Source: Nitrosomonadales bacterium (lineage in GTDB: Bacteria > Pseudomonadota > Gammaproteobacteria > Burkholderiales > Gallionellaceae). From it: a DNA stretch of 64,000 bases. The notes beneath the pieces are model-generated. The model ran no database searches, was not told where the DNA came from, and saw only the letters and a program-made list of their open reading frames with translations. Position numbers and translations under genes: made by a program. Within the stretch, counting starts at the first letter, position 1. Each line of letters opens with the position of its first letter. Positions 37,775 through 47,185 of the stretch are shown piece after piece. The DNA lies in the NCBI GenBank assembly GCA_025408405.1, contig JANYJE010000009.1, positions 50,574 to 114,573 on the forward strand, written 5' to 3'.

Positions 37775-37796
37775 GGGAAAAGTAGTATGTTTTCCC
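37775..37796. promoter_or_regulatory. inverted repeat upstream of abiEi, candidate autoregulatory operator
   Basis: GGGAAAA-N8-TTTTCCC, 25 nt before the abiEi ATG; a second small dyad ACTGC-TTGC-GCAGT (37803-37816) follows. AbiEi antitoxins are known to bind inverted repeats in their promoters and repress the operon, so this is a likely site. The local sequence is A/T-rich compared with the genes around it. Confidence 0.5.
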
Positions 37797-37820
37797 ATCA
37801 AAACTGCTTGCGCAGTATTT

Positions 37821-38429
37821 ATGCAATCACTTAATAAAAAAGCAATTTCACGAATCTACGGGCGCGGCAGGGGGTGGGCGTTTTCGCCGAATGATTTCGT
37901 CGAGGATTTCAGCCGCGACCAGATTGAAAACGCGCTGGTGGGCTTATGCCGCGAGGGGAAGATACGCCGTGTATGTCGGGGGATTTACGACTACCCGAAA
38001 TTCAGCGAGTTGTTGCAGCAGGAGCTGAGCCCGGATTTCGATCAGGTGGCGCAGGCGTTCGCGCGCAAGTTTAACTGGCGCATCCAGCCTGCGGGCGATG
38101 CGGCGCTGAATCTGTTGGGGCTATCCACCCAGGTGCCCGGTCGGCTGGTGTATCTCTCCGACGGGCCGAACCGTCAATATGACATCGGCAATCACTCGCT
38201 GGAGTTCAAGAAGTCGGCGTTGAAGGATGTCGGCTTCAAATACCGCGAGAGTGGGTTGATCGTGCAGGCGTTGAAGGCGCTGGGGCAGGAGCGTGTGGAT
38301 GATGCGGTGATCGCCACGCTGCGCAAACAACTGGATGAGGCAGCATGCAAGCGGGTGCTGAAAGATACGGTGACGGCGACAGGCTGGGTGTATGAGACGA
38401 TCAAGCGGGTTTGTGGGGAGCGCGGCTGA
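37821..38429 (+). CDS. abiEi: type IV toxin-antitoxin system antitoxin, AbiEi family
   Basis: 202 residues from ATG 37821 (an upstream in-frame extension to 37728 crosses the inverted repeat and is unlikely). The N-terminal winged helix (ISRIYGRGRGWAFSPNDF, GKIRRVCRGIYDYP) is the DNA-binding part of AbiEi/DUF6088 proteins; the C-terminal domain includes GDAALNLLGLSTQVPGRLVYLSDG. It represses the operon and counters AbiEii without forming a complex, as known for type IV systems. The stop overlaps the toxin start (TGATG). Confidence 0.87.
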   Translation: MQSLNKKAISRIYGRGRGWAFSPNDFVEDFSRDQIENALVGLCREGKIRRVCRGIYDYPKFSELLQQELSPDFDQVAQAFARKFNWRIQPAGDAALNLLGLSTQVPGRLVYLSDGPNRQYDIGNHSLEFKKSALKDVGFKYRESGLIVQALKALGQERVDDAVIATLRKQLDEAACKRVLKDTVTATGWVYETIKRVCGERG

Positions 38430-39421
38430 TGGAGTCGGTTGCGCGCCTGTCATCTGCCGAACGGCGCGAACTGTTTGCCGAAACGGCGGCACGCAAGGGC
38501 ATGACGCCTGCCATCGTGGAGAAAGATTTCTGGGTGTGCTGGACGTTGGGCAGGTTGTTCGCGCATCCCGAGTTGTCGCGCTTGCTGATGTTCAAGGGCG
38601 GCACGAGTTTGTCCAAGGTGTTCGGTCTGATCGAACGATTTTCCGAAGATATTGACCTGATCCTGGACTGGCGCGTGGTGGCAGGTGAAGCTGATCCGTT
38701 GGCAGAGCGCTCCGCCACCCAGCAGGAAGCGATGAATAGAGCGATTGACGCCAACGCAGTGGATTACATCGGCGGTGACTTGTTGGCGATAATTTCACGG
38801 ACGGTTGATCCAGTCTGCCGCTGTGAGCTGGCCGCCGATGACCTGCATGCCTTGAATGTGATCTACCCGGCGGCTTTTTCTGACGCCTATTTGCGGCCAG
38901 AGGTGCGGCTTGAGATTGGGCCGCTCGCTGCCTGGATGCCCTACGACCATTACCGGATCAAGCCTTATGCCGCCGAGGCATTCCCGCAGCTTTTCAAGCA
39001 GGCGGATTGCGCCGTTCAGGCCATCCGCGCCGAGCGCACGTTTTGGGAGAAGGCGACGATTCTGCACCACGAAGCCAATCGCCCGGAAAGCAGTCCACAG
39101 CCGCTACGCTATTCGCGCCACTATTACGACCTGGCGATGATGGCGGCTGCGCCAGTGAAGGACGCGGCGCTGGCAGACCTTGCCTTGCTTGCGGATGTGG
39201 TCGAGTTCAAACAGCGGTTCTATCGGCGTCCTTGGGCGCACTATGAGCTGGCAACGCCGGGAACGTTCAGGCTGGTGCCAGAGGATCATGTATTGGCTGC
39301 GGTCGAGAAGGATTATGCGCAGATGCGCAACATGATCTTTGGTCGCTACCCGGCATTTGGCGAGATCATGGAGGTGTTGCACAGGCTTGAGGTAGAGATA
39401 AATGGGTTACACCGAGGATAG
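38429..39421 (+). CDS. abiEii: AbiEii/AbiGii nucleotidyltransferase toxin
   Basis: 330 residues. Nucleotidyltransferase motif FKGGTSLSK (55-63) and the metal-binding RFSEDIDL with Asp74 and Asp76 are intact; the later ERTFWEKATILHHEA is a second family motif. Toxins of this type (such as MenT) add nucleotides to tRNA 3' ends; phage infection is aborted. The gene overlaps abiEi by 1 nt and hsdR by 20 nt, so toxin and restriction subunit are expressed together. This tight overlap is unusual. Confidence 0.9.
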   Translation: MESVARLSSAERRELFAETAARKGMTPAIVEKDFWVCWTLGRLFAHPELSRLLMFKGGTSLSKVFGLIERFSEDIDLILDWRVVAGEADPLAERSATQQEAMNRAIDANAVDYIGGDLLAIISRTVDPVCRCELAADDLHALNVIYPAAFSDAYLRPEVRLEIGPLAAWMPYDHYRIKPYAAEAFPQLFKQADCAVQAIRAERTFWEKATILHHEANRPESSPQPLRYSRHYYDLAMMAAAPVKDAALADLALLADVVEFKQRFYRRPWAHYELATPGTFRLVPEDHVLAAVEKDYAQMRNMIFGRYPAFGEIMEVLHRLEVEINGLHRG

Positions 39422-42400
39422 CCTGGTCGAGCAGCCCGCCATCCAGCTCTTTGCCGAGCTGGGGTGGGAGACGCTGTCTGCAACGGATGAGGTGATGGCT
39501 TCCCCCTCTCCCCAGCCCTCCCCCGCGAGGGGGGAGGGAGTTTGTTTGGGGCGCGAGACAAAATCCGAGGTGGTGCTGGCCGTGCGTTTGCGCAATGTGC
39601 TGGTGCGCTTGAATCCATCACTGCCGCCCGAAGCCATCTCCGCCGCCGTGGATGAATTGTCGCGCGACCGCTCGGCGATGTTGCCTGCTGCCGCCAACCG
39701 CGAGCTTTGGGCGTTGATGCGCGACGGGGTGAAGGTATCCGTGCCTGACTTGGTACGGGGCGGGCAGAAGGATGAGCGCGTGCGGGTGGTGGATTGGGAC
39801 GATCCATCCGCGAACAATTTCCTGCTGGTGAGCCAGATGACCATCGTCGGGCAGCTCTACACTTGCCGCCCGGACTTGATTGGATTCGTGAATGGCTTGC
39901 CTTGGATAGTCATCGAACTGAAGAAGCCAGGCGTGCCAGCCAAGCAAGCCTTTGATGGCAACCTCACCAGTTACAAGCATGCGCAGAACGGCGTGCCCGC
40001 CTTGTTCTGGTCGAATGCCTTGCTGATCGCTTCCAATGGAACAGATAGTCGTGTTGGCTCTTTGACTGCCGATTGGGAACGCTTCTTTGAATGGAAGCGC
40101 ATCGAAAGCGAAGATGAGCCGCGCCGCGTGTCGCTGGATGTGATGTTGCGCGGGTTGTGCGATCCAGCCCGTTTGCTCGATCTGGTGGAGAACTACACGC
40201 TATTTTCTGAACACAAGAGCGGGCTGACCAAAATCGTCAGCCAGAACCATCAGTTCATTGGTGTGAATAACGCCATCAAGGCAATGCTCAAAGCACGCGA
40301 GGAAGGGCACGGACGCGGCGGTGTGTTTTGGCAGACGCAGGGCTCCGGCAAGAGCTTCTCGATGGTGTTCTTTGCCCAAAAGATACTGCGCAAGATTCCC
40401 GGGAATTGGACTTTCGTAGTCGTGACCGACCGGGTGGAACTGGACGAACAGATCGCCAAGACATTTGCCGCCTGTGGGGCGGTGAGCGATGCTACCGCTT
40501 GCCATGCGCAGAGTGGGGCACAGTTGCGTGAATTGCTTTCCGGCAACAATCGCTACGTTTTCACGCTGATCCACAAGTTTCAGACTTCCGAGATGTTGTG
40601 CGACAGACGCGATGTAATAGTGCTGACTGATGAGGCGCACCGAAGCCAATATGACACGCTGGCGTTGAATATGCGCGCAGCGCTGCCTAACGCAATGTTT
40701 GTGGCCTTTACCGGCACCCCGCTGATTGCAGGTGAGGAGCGCACCCGCGAGGTATTCGGTGATTACGTTTCTATCTACGATTTCCAGCAGTCTGTTGAGG
40801 ATGGCGCAACCGTGCCGCTGTTTTATGAGAACCGCACGCCTGAACTGCACTTGGACAACCCGGACCTGAACGACGACATCTACGACCTGATTGAGAATGC
40901 AGACCTTTCCGACGAGGCAGAGAAAAAGCTGGAGCGGGAGCTGGGGCGGCAATATCACCTGATTACGCGAGACGACCGGCTGGATACCGTAGCAAAAGAC
41001 ATCGTTAATCATTTCACCGGGCGTGGGTTTCAGGGCAAGGCGATGGTGGTGTCCATCGACAAAGCGACCGCGCTGCGCATGTATGACAAGGTGCGCAATT
41101 ACTGGCCCCAAGGAGATGACAGCGACATGGCGGTGATCGTCTCGGCCGGGCAGAACGAAATCGAGCAAATGGCTACGCTTGGAATCGACATCGTCCCGCA
41201 CCGCAAGCGCATGAACGAAGAAAAGCTGGACGAGAAGTTCAAGGACCCGAAAGATCCGTTGCGCCTCGTTTTTGTCTGCGCCATGTGGCTGACCGGATTT
41301 GATGCGCCTAGCTGCTCTACGGTGTACCTCGACAAGCCGATGCGCAACCACACGCTGATGCAAACCATCGCCCGTGCCAACCGGGTGTACCCCGGCAAGC
41401 AGAGCGGTTTGATCGTCGATTACGCCAACGTATTCGCTTCGCTGGAGAAAGCTCTGGCGATCTATGGCAAGGGGACTGGCAGTGAAATGCCAGTGCGTGA
41501 CAAAAAGGCGCTGGCCGATGAGCTGCGGTATGCCGTGAACGATGCCAATGTGTTCTGTCAGGAACTAGGCATTGCGCTAGCCAAGATAGAAACTACGCCC
41601 ACCGCCAATTTTGTGCAGGCAGGTGCGATCCAGGCAGCAGCAGACAAACTGATGGCGCCCGAAACCACCAAGCGAGATTTCCTGACGTTTGAAGCGTTGG
41701 TCAACAGCCTGTATCGGGCTTTGAAGCCCGATCCCGTGGCTGTCGAATTTGCCCAGCGTTGCGGCTGTCTTGCCGCCATCGCCGAGTGCGTTCGTAATGT
41801 GACTGAGCCTCCGGACATTTCGCACATCATGCAGGGCATCCAGGCGCTGCTGGATGAGTCGATTGCCGCTGAACCCTTCAAGATAAAACAGCCTACCAAA
41901 GGCTATGGGCAAATCGACCTCTCCAAGATCAACTTTGAGGCACTGCGCAAACGGTTTGAGAACAAGAAACCAAGCAACACCGACCTGGAGCGTCTGCGTG
42001 CTGCCGTGAAGGCACAGCTTGAACGTATGGTGCGTCTCAATCCGACACGAGCGGATTATCTGGAGAAGTTCCAGGCGCTGATCGAAGGCTACAACTCCGG
42101 AAGCCGGAATATCGAGGAAATCTTCAAAGAGCTTCTGGCGCTGTCACAGGTGCTGACAGAAGAGCAAACCCGGCATGTTCGCGAACATCTGTCCGAGGAA
42201 GAGCTGACCGTCTTCGACATCCTCACCCGCCCAGCGCCTAATTTGACGACGGCTGAGCGTGAAGAGGTGAAGAAGGTCGCGCACCAACTGCTGGAGAAGT
42301 TGCACAAGCTATTGGTATTGGGTTGGCGACAAAAAGTCTCAACCCGCGCTCGGGTAAAGATCGAGATCGAGAACGCCCTGGATGAAGGGCTACCGCGCGC

Positions 42401-42494
42401 TTACTCCAAAGAACTCTATGAGGCCAAATGTTCAGCCGTCTTTGAGCATGTGTATCAGAGTTATCAAGGGGAAGGCAAAAGCTTTTACGCCTAA
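39402..42494 (+). CDS. hsdR: type I restriction system endonuclease/translocase subunit
   Basis: 1030 residues. The nuclease domain has DLIGFVNGLPWIVIELKKPG (Glu172, Lys174 of the PD-ExK set). The SF2 motor has GSGK (314-317), DEAH (410-413), FTGTPLI and a QTIARANRVYPGKQ-type motif VI. The C-terminal ~250 residues are helical, for binding the methylase. It cuts unmethylated foreign DNA after ATP-driven translocation. ATG 39402 lies within abiEii; hsdR thus depends on that operon. A palindromic insert adds residues 33-48 near the N-terminus. Confidence 0.95.
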   Translation: MGYTEDSLVEQPAIQLFAELGWETLSATDEVMASPSPQPSPARGEGVCLGRETKSEVVLAVRLRNVLVRLNPSLPPEAISAAVDELSRDRSAMLPAAANRELWALMRDGVKVSVPDLVRGGQKDERVRVVDWDDPSANNFLLVSQMTIVGQLYTCRPDLIGFVNGLPWIVIELKKPGVPAKQAFDGNLTSYKHAQNGVPALFWSNALLIASNGTDSRVGSLTADWERFFEWKRIESEDEPRRVSLDVMLRGLCDPARLLDLVENYTLFSEHKSGLTKIVSQNHQFIGVNNAIKAMLKAREEGHGRGGVFWQTQGSGKSFSMVFFAQKILRKIPGNWTFVVVTDRVELDEQIAKTFAACGAVSDATACHAQSGAQLRELLSGNNRYVFTLIHKFQTSEMLCDRRDVIVLTDEAHRSQYDTLALNMRAALPNAMFVAFTGTPLIAGEERTREVFGDYVSIYDFQQSVEDGATVPLFYENRTPELHLDNPDLNDDIYDLIENADLSDEAEKKLERELGRQYHLITRDDRLDTVAKDIVNHFTGRGFQGKAMVVSIDKATALRMYDKVRNYWPQGDDSDMAVIVSAGQNEIEQMATLGIDIVPHRKRMNEEKLDEKFKDPKDPLRLVFVCAMWLTGFDAPSCSTVYLDKPMRNHTLMQTIARANRVYPGKQSGLIVDYANVFASLEKALAIYGKGTGSEMPVRDKKALADELRYAVNDANVFCQELGIALAKIETTPTANFVQAGAIQAAADKLMAPETTKRDFLTFEALVNSLYRALKPDPVAVEFAQRCGCLAAIAECVRNVTEPPDISHIMQGIQALLDESIAAEPFKIKQPTKGYGQIDLSKINFEALRKRFENKKPSNTDLERLRAAVKAQLERMVRLNPTRADYLEKFQALIEGYNSGSRNIEEIFKELLALSQVLTEEQTRHVREHLSEEELTVFDILTRPAPNLTTAEREEVKKVAHQLLEKLHKLLVLGWRQKVSTRARVKIEIENALDEGLPRAYSKELYEAKCSAVFEHVYQSYQGEGKSFYA
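39502..39540. repeat. in-frame palindromic insert in hsdR
   Basis: CCCCCTCTCCCCAGCCCTCC followed by CCCGCGAGGGGGGAGGGAG. Read in hsdR as SPSPQPSPARGEG, between the N-terminal helix and the nuclease domain. Same broad class as the hsdM inserts but in the opposite orientation. Confidence 0.75.
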
Positions 42495-42573
42495 TCATTC
42501 TGTAAAGCTATTGATTGACCATGGCGAATATTAGGCATAGTCTTGCACGAGCTAACATATCAGGGTGAGGGAT

Positions 42574-44157
42574 ATGAACAAGTATCGGTTGTCGATCGCT
42601 GTGTTGCTAACGTACGGCGTGGGTATGTTAACGTTGGCCGATGCAAATGCAGAATCCGGCAATAGCGAGTCGAGCCCTGCCCCAACAACATCCAGCACAG
42701 CAAAAAAAACTTCCTCACGTGAGTTGGTCGAGGCTGAAGCTCGCGCCAAGGCAGAGCAGGCAGCCAAAGATCGTGCCGCCGCCCGTGCAATAGAGGTGGC
42801 GCAAGTTCGCGCAACACAAGAAGCCCAGGAACGTGCCAAAGCAATAGCTGCAGCGGCAAAAGATGAGAATGCCAGGCGCGAAGCGCGAATTGCCGCGCAA
42901 CAGAAGTTGCTTGCCAATGCCAGTGCGCTCATCAAGGCCGGAAAACCTGCGGAAGCTTATGGCCTGTTGCTCCCCTACCAATCCGAGCAGGCTGGCGATG
43001 TTAATTATGATTATTTGCTGGGCATCGCAGCATTGGACAGCGGCAAACCCAATGAGGCCGTATTTGCGCTGGAACGGGTACTCGCCGTCAATCCCAACCA
43101 CCTGCAGGCGCGCGCCGAAATTGCACGGGCCTACCTGGCAACAGGCGAGCTCGCCGCTTCCAGGCAGGAATTTGAAGCGGTGCAGAAGCAAAATCCTCCC
43201 AGGGAAGTCAGTGCCAACATCCAAAAATACCTGGATATTATCGAAACGGATCGCGGCACCCAGACAACATCTTTGCGCGCCTATATAGAAGCAGCGCTAG
43301 GCAACGATAGCAACGTAAACAGTGCCACTTCCAACAGACAGATTGCGGTTCCCTTTTTTGGCGGCGCGGTAATGGACATGAATGCAGCCGGCGTGGCCAA
43401 TAGCGATTCCTTTGGCAGCCTTGCTGCCGGGTTCAATGCGCGGCACGTACTTACCCCGGAATGGGCGCTGATAGGCGGCGCTAATATTAACCAGCGCAAT
43501 AACTCGACCCAGACCGCTTTCAACACCACCAGCATAGACGGCAATATGGGCGCCAGTCTTGCCAGCGGCGCTGACAACTATTCGGCCGTGCTGCAAGCAC
43601 AGAGTTTTGCGCTCGACAGCAAGAGTTATCGCGATGCTGCCGGCGTGACCGGGCAGTGGCAGCGTAATCTGGATAACGGCAGCCAAACCAGCCTCTACTT
43701 GCAGTACACAGGTTTGTCCTATCCAGGCCAGACTTACCGTAATGCTGACCGCTACGTACTGGGTGGGGCCTATGCCATGTCGCTGAGCGGTGACTACGCA
43801 CCAGTAGTCTATGGCGGTGCATATGGAGGTGCTGAGAGTCCGCAGAAGAGCGGCTTTTCCTATCTTGGCAACACACTTTACGGCATTCGTCTTGGTGGCG
43901 AAATGAAGTTCTCGCCACAGACCACACTGCTGGCCTCGGCCAGCCTGGAAGGCCGCACCTATGGCGCTGATGACCCGTTATTTCTGACGGTGCGCAAGGA
44001 TACTCAAGCCGACTTGAGGCTGGCCATCGGCTACGTTCCGGCACAGAAATGGACAGTTACGCCCAGCCTTGGCTACACCAGCAACGATTCCAATATCCTC
44101 ATCAACAAATACACGCGCACCATGTTCAGCGTCAGTGTGCGTCGCGATTTCAACTGA
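42574..44157 (+). CDS. TPR and beta-barrel outer-membrane protein, Slam (DUF560)-like
   Basis: 527 residues from ATG 42574. Signal peptide to about residue 26 (ADANA-E), an Ala/Glu/Arg-rich coiled region (~45-105), TPR units (YLLGIAALDSGKPNEAVFAL, ARAEIARAYLATGELAASRQ) to ~210, then a barrel of alternating strands (ALGNDSNVNSA, YVLGGAYAMSLSGDY, ATLLASASLEGRTY-like) ending in F-N (SVSVRRDFN). TPR followed by a 14-strand-type barrel is the layout of Slam translocons, which move cargo proteins across the outer membrane. The next gene is a plausible cargo. Assignment to Slam is by layout and barrel motifs, not by alignment. Confidence 0.7.
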   Translation: MNKYRLSIAVLLTYGVGMLTLADANAESGNSESSPAPTTSSTAKKTSSRELVEAEARAKAEQAAKDRAAARAIEVAQVRATQEAQERAKAIAAAAKDENARREARIAAQQKLLANASALIKAGKPAEAYGLLLPYQSEQAGDVNYDYLLGIAALDSGKPNEAVFALERVLAVNPNHLQARAEIARAYLATGELAASRQEFEAVQKQNPPREVSANIQKYLDIIETDRGTQTTSLRAYIEAALGNDSNVNSATSNRQIAVPFFGGAVMDMNAAGVANSDSFGSLAAGFNARHVLTPEWALIGGANINQRNNSTQTAFNTTSIDGNMGASLASGADNYSAVLQAQSFALDSKSYRDAAGVTGQWQRNLDNGSQTSLYLQYTGLSYPGQTYRNADRYVLGGAYAMSLSGDYAPVVYGGAYGGAESPQKSGFSYLGNTLYGIRLGGEMKFSPQTTLLASASLEGRTYGADDPLFLTVRKDTQADLRLAIGYVPAQKWTVTPSLGYTSNDSNILINKYTRTMFSVSVRRDFN

Positions 44158-44198
44158 CCCCCGTTAAATTGCAGACAGTTTTAAGAGGAGACCGGATC

Positions 44199-45509
44199 AT
44201 GCACCCTCAACAACTCCGCGTTAGATTGAATCGTCAGGTGATAGTGCTGTGTCTCATTTCAGCATCCTTTCCGCTGCCGGGATATTGCATCCCGGCAGGG
44301 CGCGCAGATTTTGTTATCGGCAATGTCGAGGCAGTTGCTGCGGATGGCGCCCGGCGCCCTCTGGCCAAGGGTTCTGAAATCAGCGCCGGTGATGCCATCA
44401 ACACAGCTGCTGGCGCCCGTGCCCAAGTGCGTTTTGCCGATGGCGGCTACGTCTCGCTGCAGCCCAATACACTGTTCCGTGTTGACGAGTTCAACTACAA
44501 GAATAAAACCGACGGCGAGGAAAAGGGCTTCTTCAGCCTCTTGAAGGGTGGCCTCAGGGCAATCACCGGCGCGATAGGCCACGTCAATCGCAACACTTAC
44601 AAAGTGGCCACGCCCAGTGCAACCATAGGTATACGCGGCACCGGCTATAAAGCCGAGATCAGGGATGAAGGCCTGTTCGTGAGCGTAGGCGAGGGGGCGA
44701 TCTCGCTCACCAACAAGGCAGGCCTGCTGGTTGTCACTGCCGGGGGAGCGGCGTTTGTGGCAAACAGTAATACCGCGCCTGCTCCCAGCAGCGAACAACC
44801 CAGGATTCCACCGGCCAGCTTGCAGCCACTCGACGCGATCATTTTGCCTATTTTGCCCAGCCTGGCGTCCGGCAGTGGATACGTATTGGCCTATGCAAAC
44901 TCACTTGGAAGCAGTGCGTCTTTGTCAGGCGTCAATGCAGTTTTCAGCAGCACCAGCCAGCTGACTCAATATAGTGGCACTGACCTGCAAGGCCTTACGG
45001 GAAGCGGCGCACTGGGCGCAGCTAATGTTGCGTTTTCTGCGACTGACGGCATCATCGGCTGGGGGCGCTGGGTTGGTTATATCACTGGCACCACACCCCT
45101 GTCCCCAGGGGTGTTCGATTACGTGGTCGGCATCCCGACAGCAGTCATGCCTACAACGGGTACGGCAACTTACAACCTGATGGGCTACACCAGCCCGATG
45201 GCTACGAACGGATCCAGCGGCTATAGCGTCAATGGCACCCTCAGTGTCAACTTCGCATCGTCTGCAACGGTGAACATGACCGTTGCCAATAGCGCAAATT
45301 CTTATGTGGTTAATGGTGCCGTGACCATCACAGGACAGACTTTCTCTGGCAGCGGCGTCCCCACCTCAGGAGGGGTATGTAGTACCGCCTGCACTACCTC
45401 GGTCAATGGATTTTTTGCCGGAACCAATGCCGCGCGCGCAGGGCTGTCCTATTCGATGCTGATCCCTAGCAACACCATCACCGGTGTTGCGGTTTTTGCC
45501 AGGCAATAA
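44199..45509 (+). CDS. exported FecR-domain protein with C-terminal TbpB-like barrel, putative Slam cargo
   Basis: 436 residues from ATG 44199, with AAGAGGAG upstream. A signal peptide (VIVLCLISASFPLPG) is followed by a FecR domain (residues ~40-150: FVIGNVEAVAADGARRPL, VRFADGGYVSLQPNTLFRVD, ATIGIRGTGY). A Pro/Ala linker leads to a Gly/Ser/Thr-rich C-terminal part that ends SVNGFFAGTNAARAGLSYSM and TITGVAVFARQ. That ending resembles the eight-strand barrel of transferrin-binding protein B and other Slam cargo. No good lipobox is seen. Its partner would be the upstream gene, 41 nt away. Function is otherwise unknown. Confidence 0.65.
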   Translation: MHPQQLRVRLNRQVIVLCLISASFPLPGYCIPAGRADFVIGNVEAVAADGARRPLAKGSEISAGDAINTAAGARAQVRFADGGYVSLQPNTLFRVDEFNYKNKTDGEEKGFFSLLKGGLRAITGAIGHVNRNTYKVATPSATIGIRGTGYKAEIRDEGLFVSVGEGAISLTNKAGLLVVTAGGAAFVANSNTAPAPSSEQPRIPPASLQPLDAIILPILPSLASGSGYVLAYANSLGSSASLSGVNAVFSSTSQLTQYSGTDLQGLTGSGALGAANVAFSATDGIIGWGRWVGYITGTTPLSPGVFDYVVGIPTAVMPTTGTATYNLMGYTSPMATNGSSGYSVNGTLSVNFASSATVNMTVANSANSYVVNGAVTITGQTFSGSGVPTSGGVCSTACTTSVNGFFAGTNAARAGLSYSMLIPSNTITGVAVFARQ

Positions 45510-45958
45510 TTCTGCCTGCAACTGCATGCCAGATCCTGCCTGGCAACAAGCACTCCCTGCCGTTCAAACGCAGTGAACACAAGCTGCGCAATGCGTCTGG
45601 CTGATTTAGTCGGGCACTCGCCAGCAGCCTCGATCTCGCCACATCCAGATGACAATCGCCACCAGAGGGCCGGGTAGAGGTGTGGGATGCTCATGACCGG
45701 GCCTTGCATGCGACGGATCCATGTGTGCAGTGCAACAACACCATGGTGTCTTGATAATATTGCCAAGAATTGACGCGTTTTCCCCGCGCTGTTCCCATAA
45801 ATGAAGTGGCAGTAATGGCTCTAGAGTGTATCCGTGCTGAATCAGCCAGGAGTATCGGGCGTATAGCGCGAGAGAATTGCCACTCGCTGCAGAGCCTGTG
45901 GGCCAGGCGGTCGATACACTTTGCCCCCGCTACTCGGGATTGAAATAAAGGAGAAAGA
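45510..45958. other. 449-bp gap without a recognised gene
   Basis: No ORF with a ribosome site or family match is found on either strand. A TTGACG at 45770-45775 could be a -35 element, but no good -10 follows at the right distance. There is a weak hairpin TGCCAG/CTGGCA shortly after the FecR gene. The last 15 bases hold AAAGGAGAAAG, the ribosome site for the CZB receptor gene. Confidence 0.6.
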
Positions 45959-47083
45959 ATGTTTTGCGGGAAGCTGAAACAAAGCAATCAGGCATTGCAG
46001 GCGCGCTTGACAGAGAACGAACAAGGCATCGCTGTTTTGCGAGCCGAGCTGTCGCGTTTGGAGAGCGAGCGTAACGCTATGCAGGCCGAGTTGGTGAGTG
46101 CGCATACGGAACGCGAAGTACACAGCAGGATGTTCGCCAACATGCAGGGGTTCGGTGAGTCCTTCGTGTCATTGCAGCAATCGCAGGCTGCGGCTGCACA
46201 AGCGTTGAAGCATGAGAAGCAGCATGCCATCGAAGCTGCAAGCATCTCGGTGAACAACCGTCAGGCGGTAATCCAGATTGCTTCCAGCCTGGAGGCCTTG
46301 TCCGGCGATACGCTGCAAACTTCGCAGAACGTCCAGGGGCTGACTGAGCGCGCAACGCAGATCGGCAGTATTGTGCAGCTGATCAAGGAAATTGCCGACC
46401 AGACCAATCTGTTGGCATTGAATGCTGCCATCGAAGCGGCGCGTGCTGGCGAGCAGGGACGCGGCTTCGCCGTGGTGGCTGACGAGGTGCGCAAACTGGC
46501 TGAACGTACTGCCAAAGCGACCAGCGAAATCTCCATCATTGTCAGCGCTATTCAGGTCGAGACGCATGGCGCCAAGACTCAAATGGAAGAATGGGCGGGT
46601 AAGTCCCTGGTGTTCAGCCAGAATGTCAGCAGCGTGATGGAGAACATGAAGCATTTGCTCGATCTCTCTCACACCATGGAAGGCACTATCTCGGCAGCGG
46701 CATTGCGCAGCTTCGTCGAGGTCGCCAAGATCGACCACATACTCTACAAGTTTGAGATATACAAAGTGTTTATGGGTATCTCCGAGCGCACGGCTGACAG
46801 TTTTTCTTCACACACTGCTTGCCGTCTGGGTAAATGGTATTTGGAGGGCGAGGGCAAGGAGTGCTACTCCCAACTGGATGGCTATGCGGCGGTGGAGAAT
46901 CCGCATCAGAATTTTCACAATAACGGCCGCGAGGCCGTGGTGGCGTTTCATGCCGGCGCTTTGCTACGAGGCATGGAGCTGATAGCCAAGATGGAGGTTG
47001 ACAGCATGGCAGTGCTGGCGGCACTGGAACGTGTCGCCGTGGCGGGCGAGGGGGACAACAGCCTGTTGTGCCACGCGCCATAA
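45959..47083 (+). CDS. soluble methyl-accepting chemotaxis protein with CZB zinc-binding domain
   Basis: 374 residues, no transmembrane segment. An N-terminal coiled coil (residues 1-60) leads to the signalling domain with the tip [20 protein letters not shown] and [18 protein letters not shown]. The C-terminal CZB domain has the His/Cys zinc set: [26 protein letters not shown] and [13 protein letters not shown] domains sense zinc and are oxidised at the Cys by HOCl in known receptors. A strong AGGAGAAAG site precedes the ATG. It stands alone, before the flagellar genes. Confidence 0.93.
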   Translation: MFCGKLKQSNQALQARLTENEQGIAVLRAELSRLESERNAMQAELVSAHTEREVHSRMFANMQGFGESFVSLQQSQAAAAQALKHEKQHAIEAASISVNNRQAVIQIASSLEALSGDTLQTSQNVQGLTERATQIGSIVQLIKEIADQTNLLALNAAIEAARAGEQGRGFAVVADEVRKLAERTAKATSEISIIVSAIQVETHGAKTQMEEWAGKSLVFSQNVSSVMENMKHLLDLSHTMEGTISAAALRSFVEVAKIDHILYKFEIYKVFMGISERTADSFSSHTACRLGKWYLEGEGKECYSQLDGYAAVENPHQNFHNNGREAVVAFHAGALLRGMELIAKMEVDSMAVLAALERVAVAGEGDNSLLCHAP

Positions 47084-47185
47084 CAATAGCGGCCGCGTTT
47101 TCTGGTGCAGCGCAAGTCGGGGGGGAAATCAAGTGAAATTGCCATAAAAACCATGGAAAATTACACTGGCATCCTCACATGGCAT

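Noticed and set aside
42495..42573. Right attachment site (copy of the tRNA 3' end) at the end of the defence island
   Set aside because: No copy of the sequence around TTCAAGTCCGCGACGACCC was found after hsdR, so the right edge of the island cannot be placed.
45510..45958. c-di-GMP riboswitch or other structured leader before the CZB receptor
   Set aside because: No GEMM-type conserved core and no expression platform were recognised.
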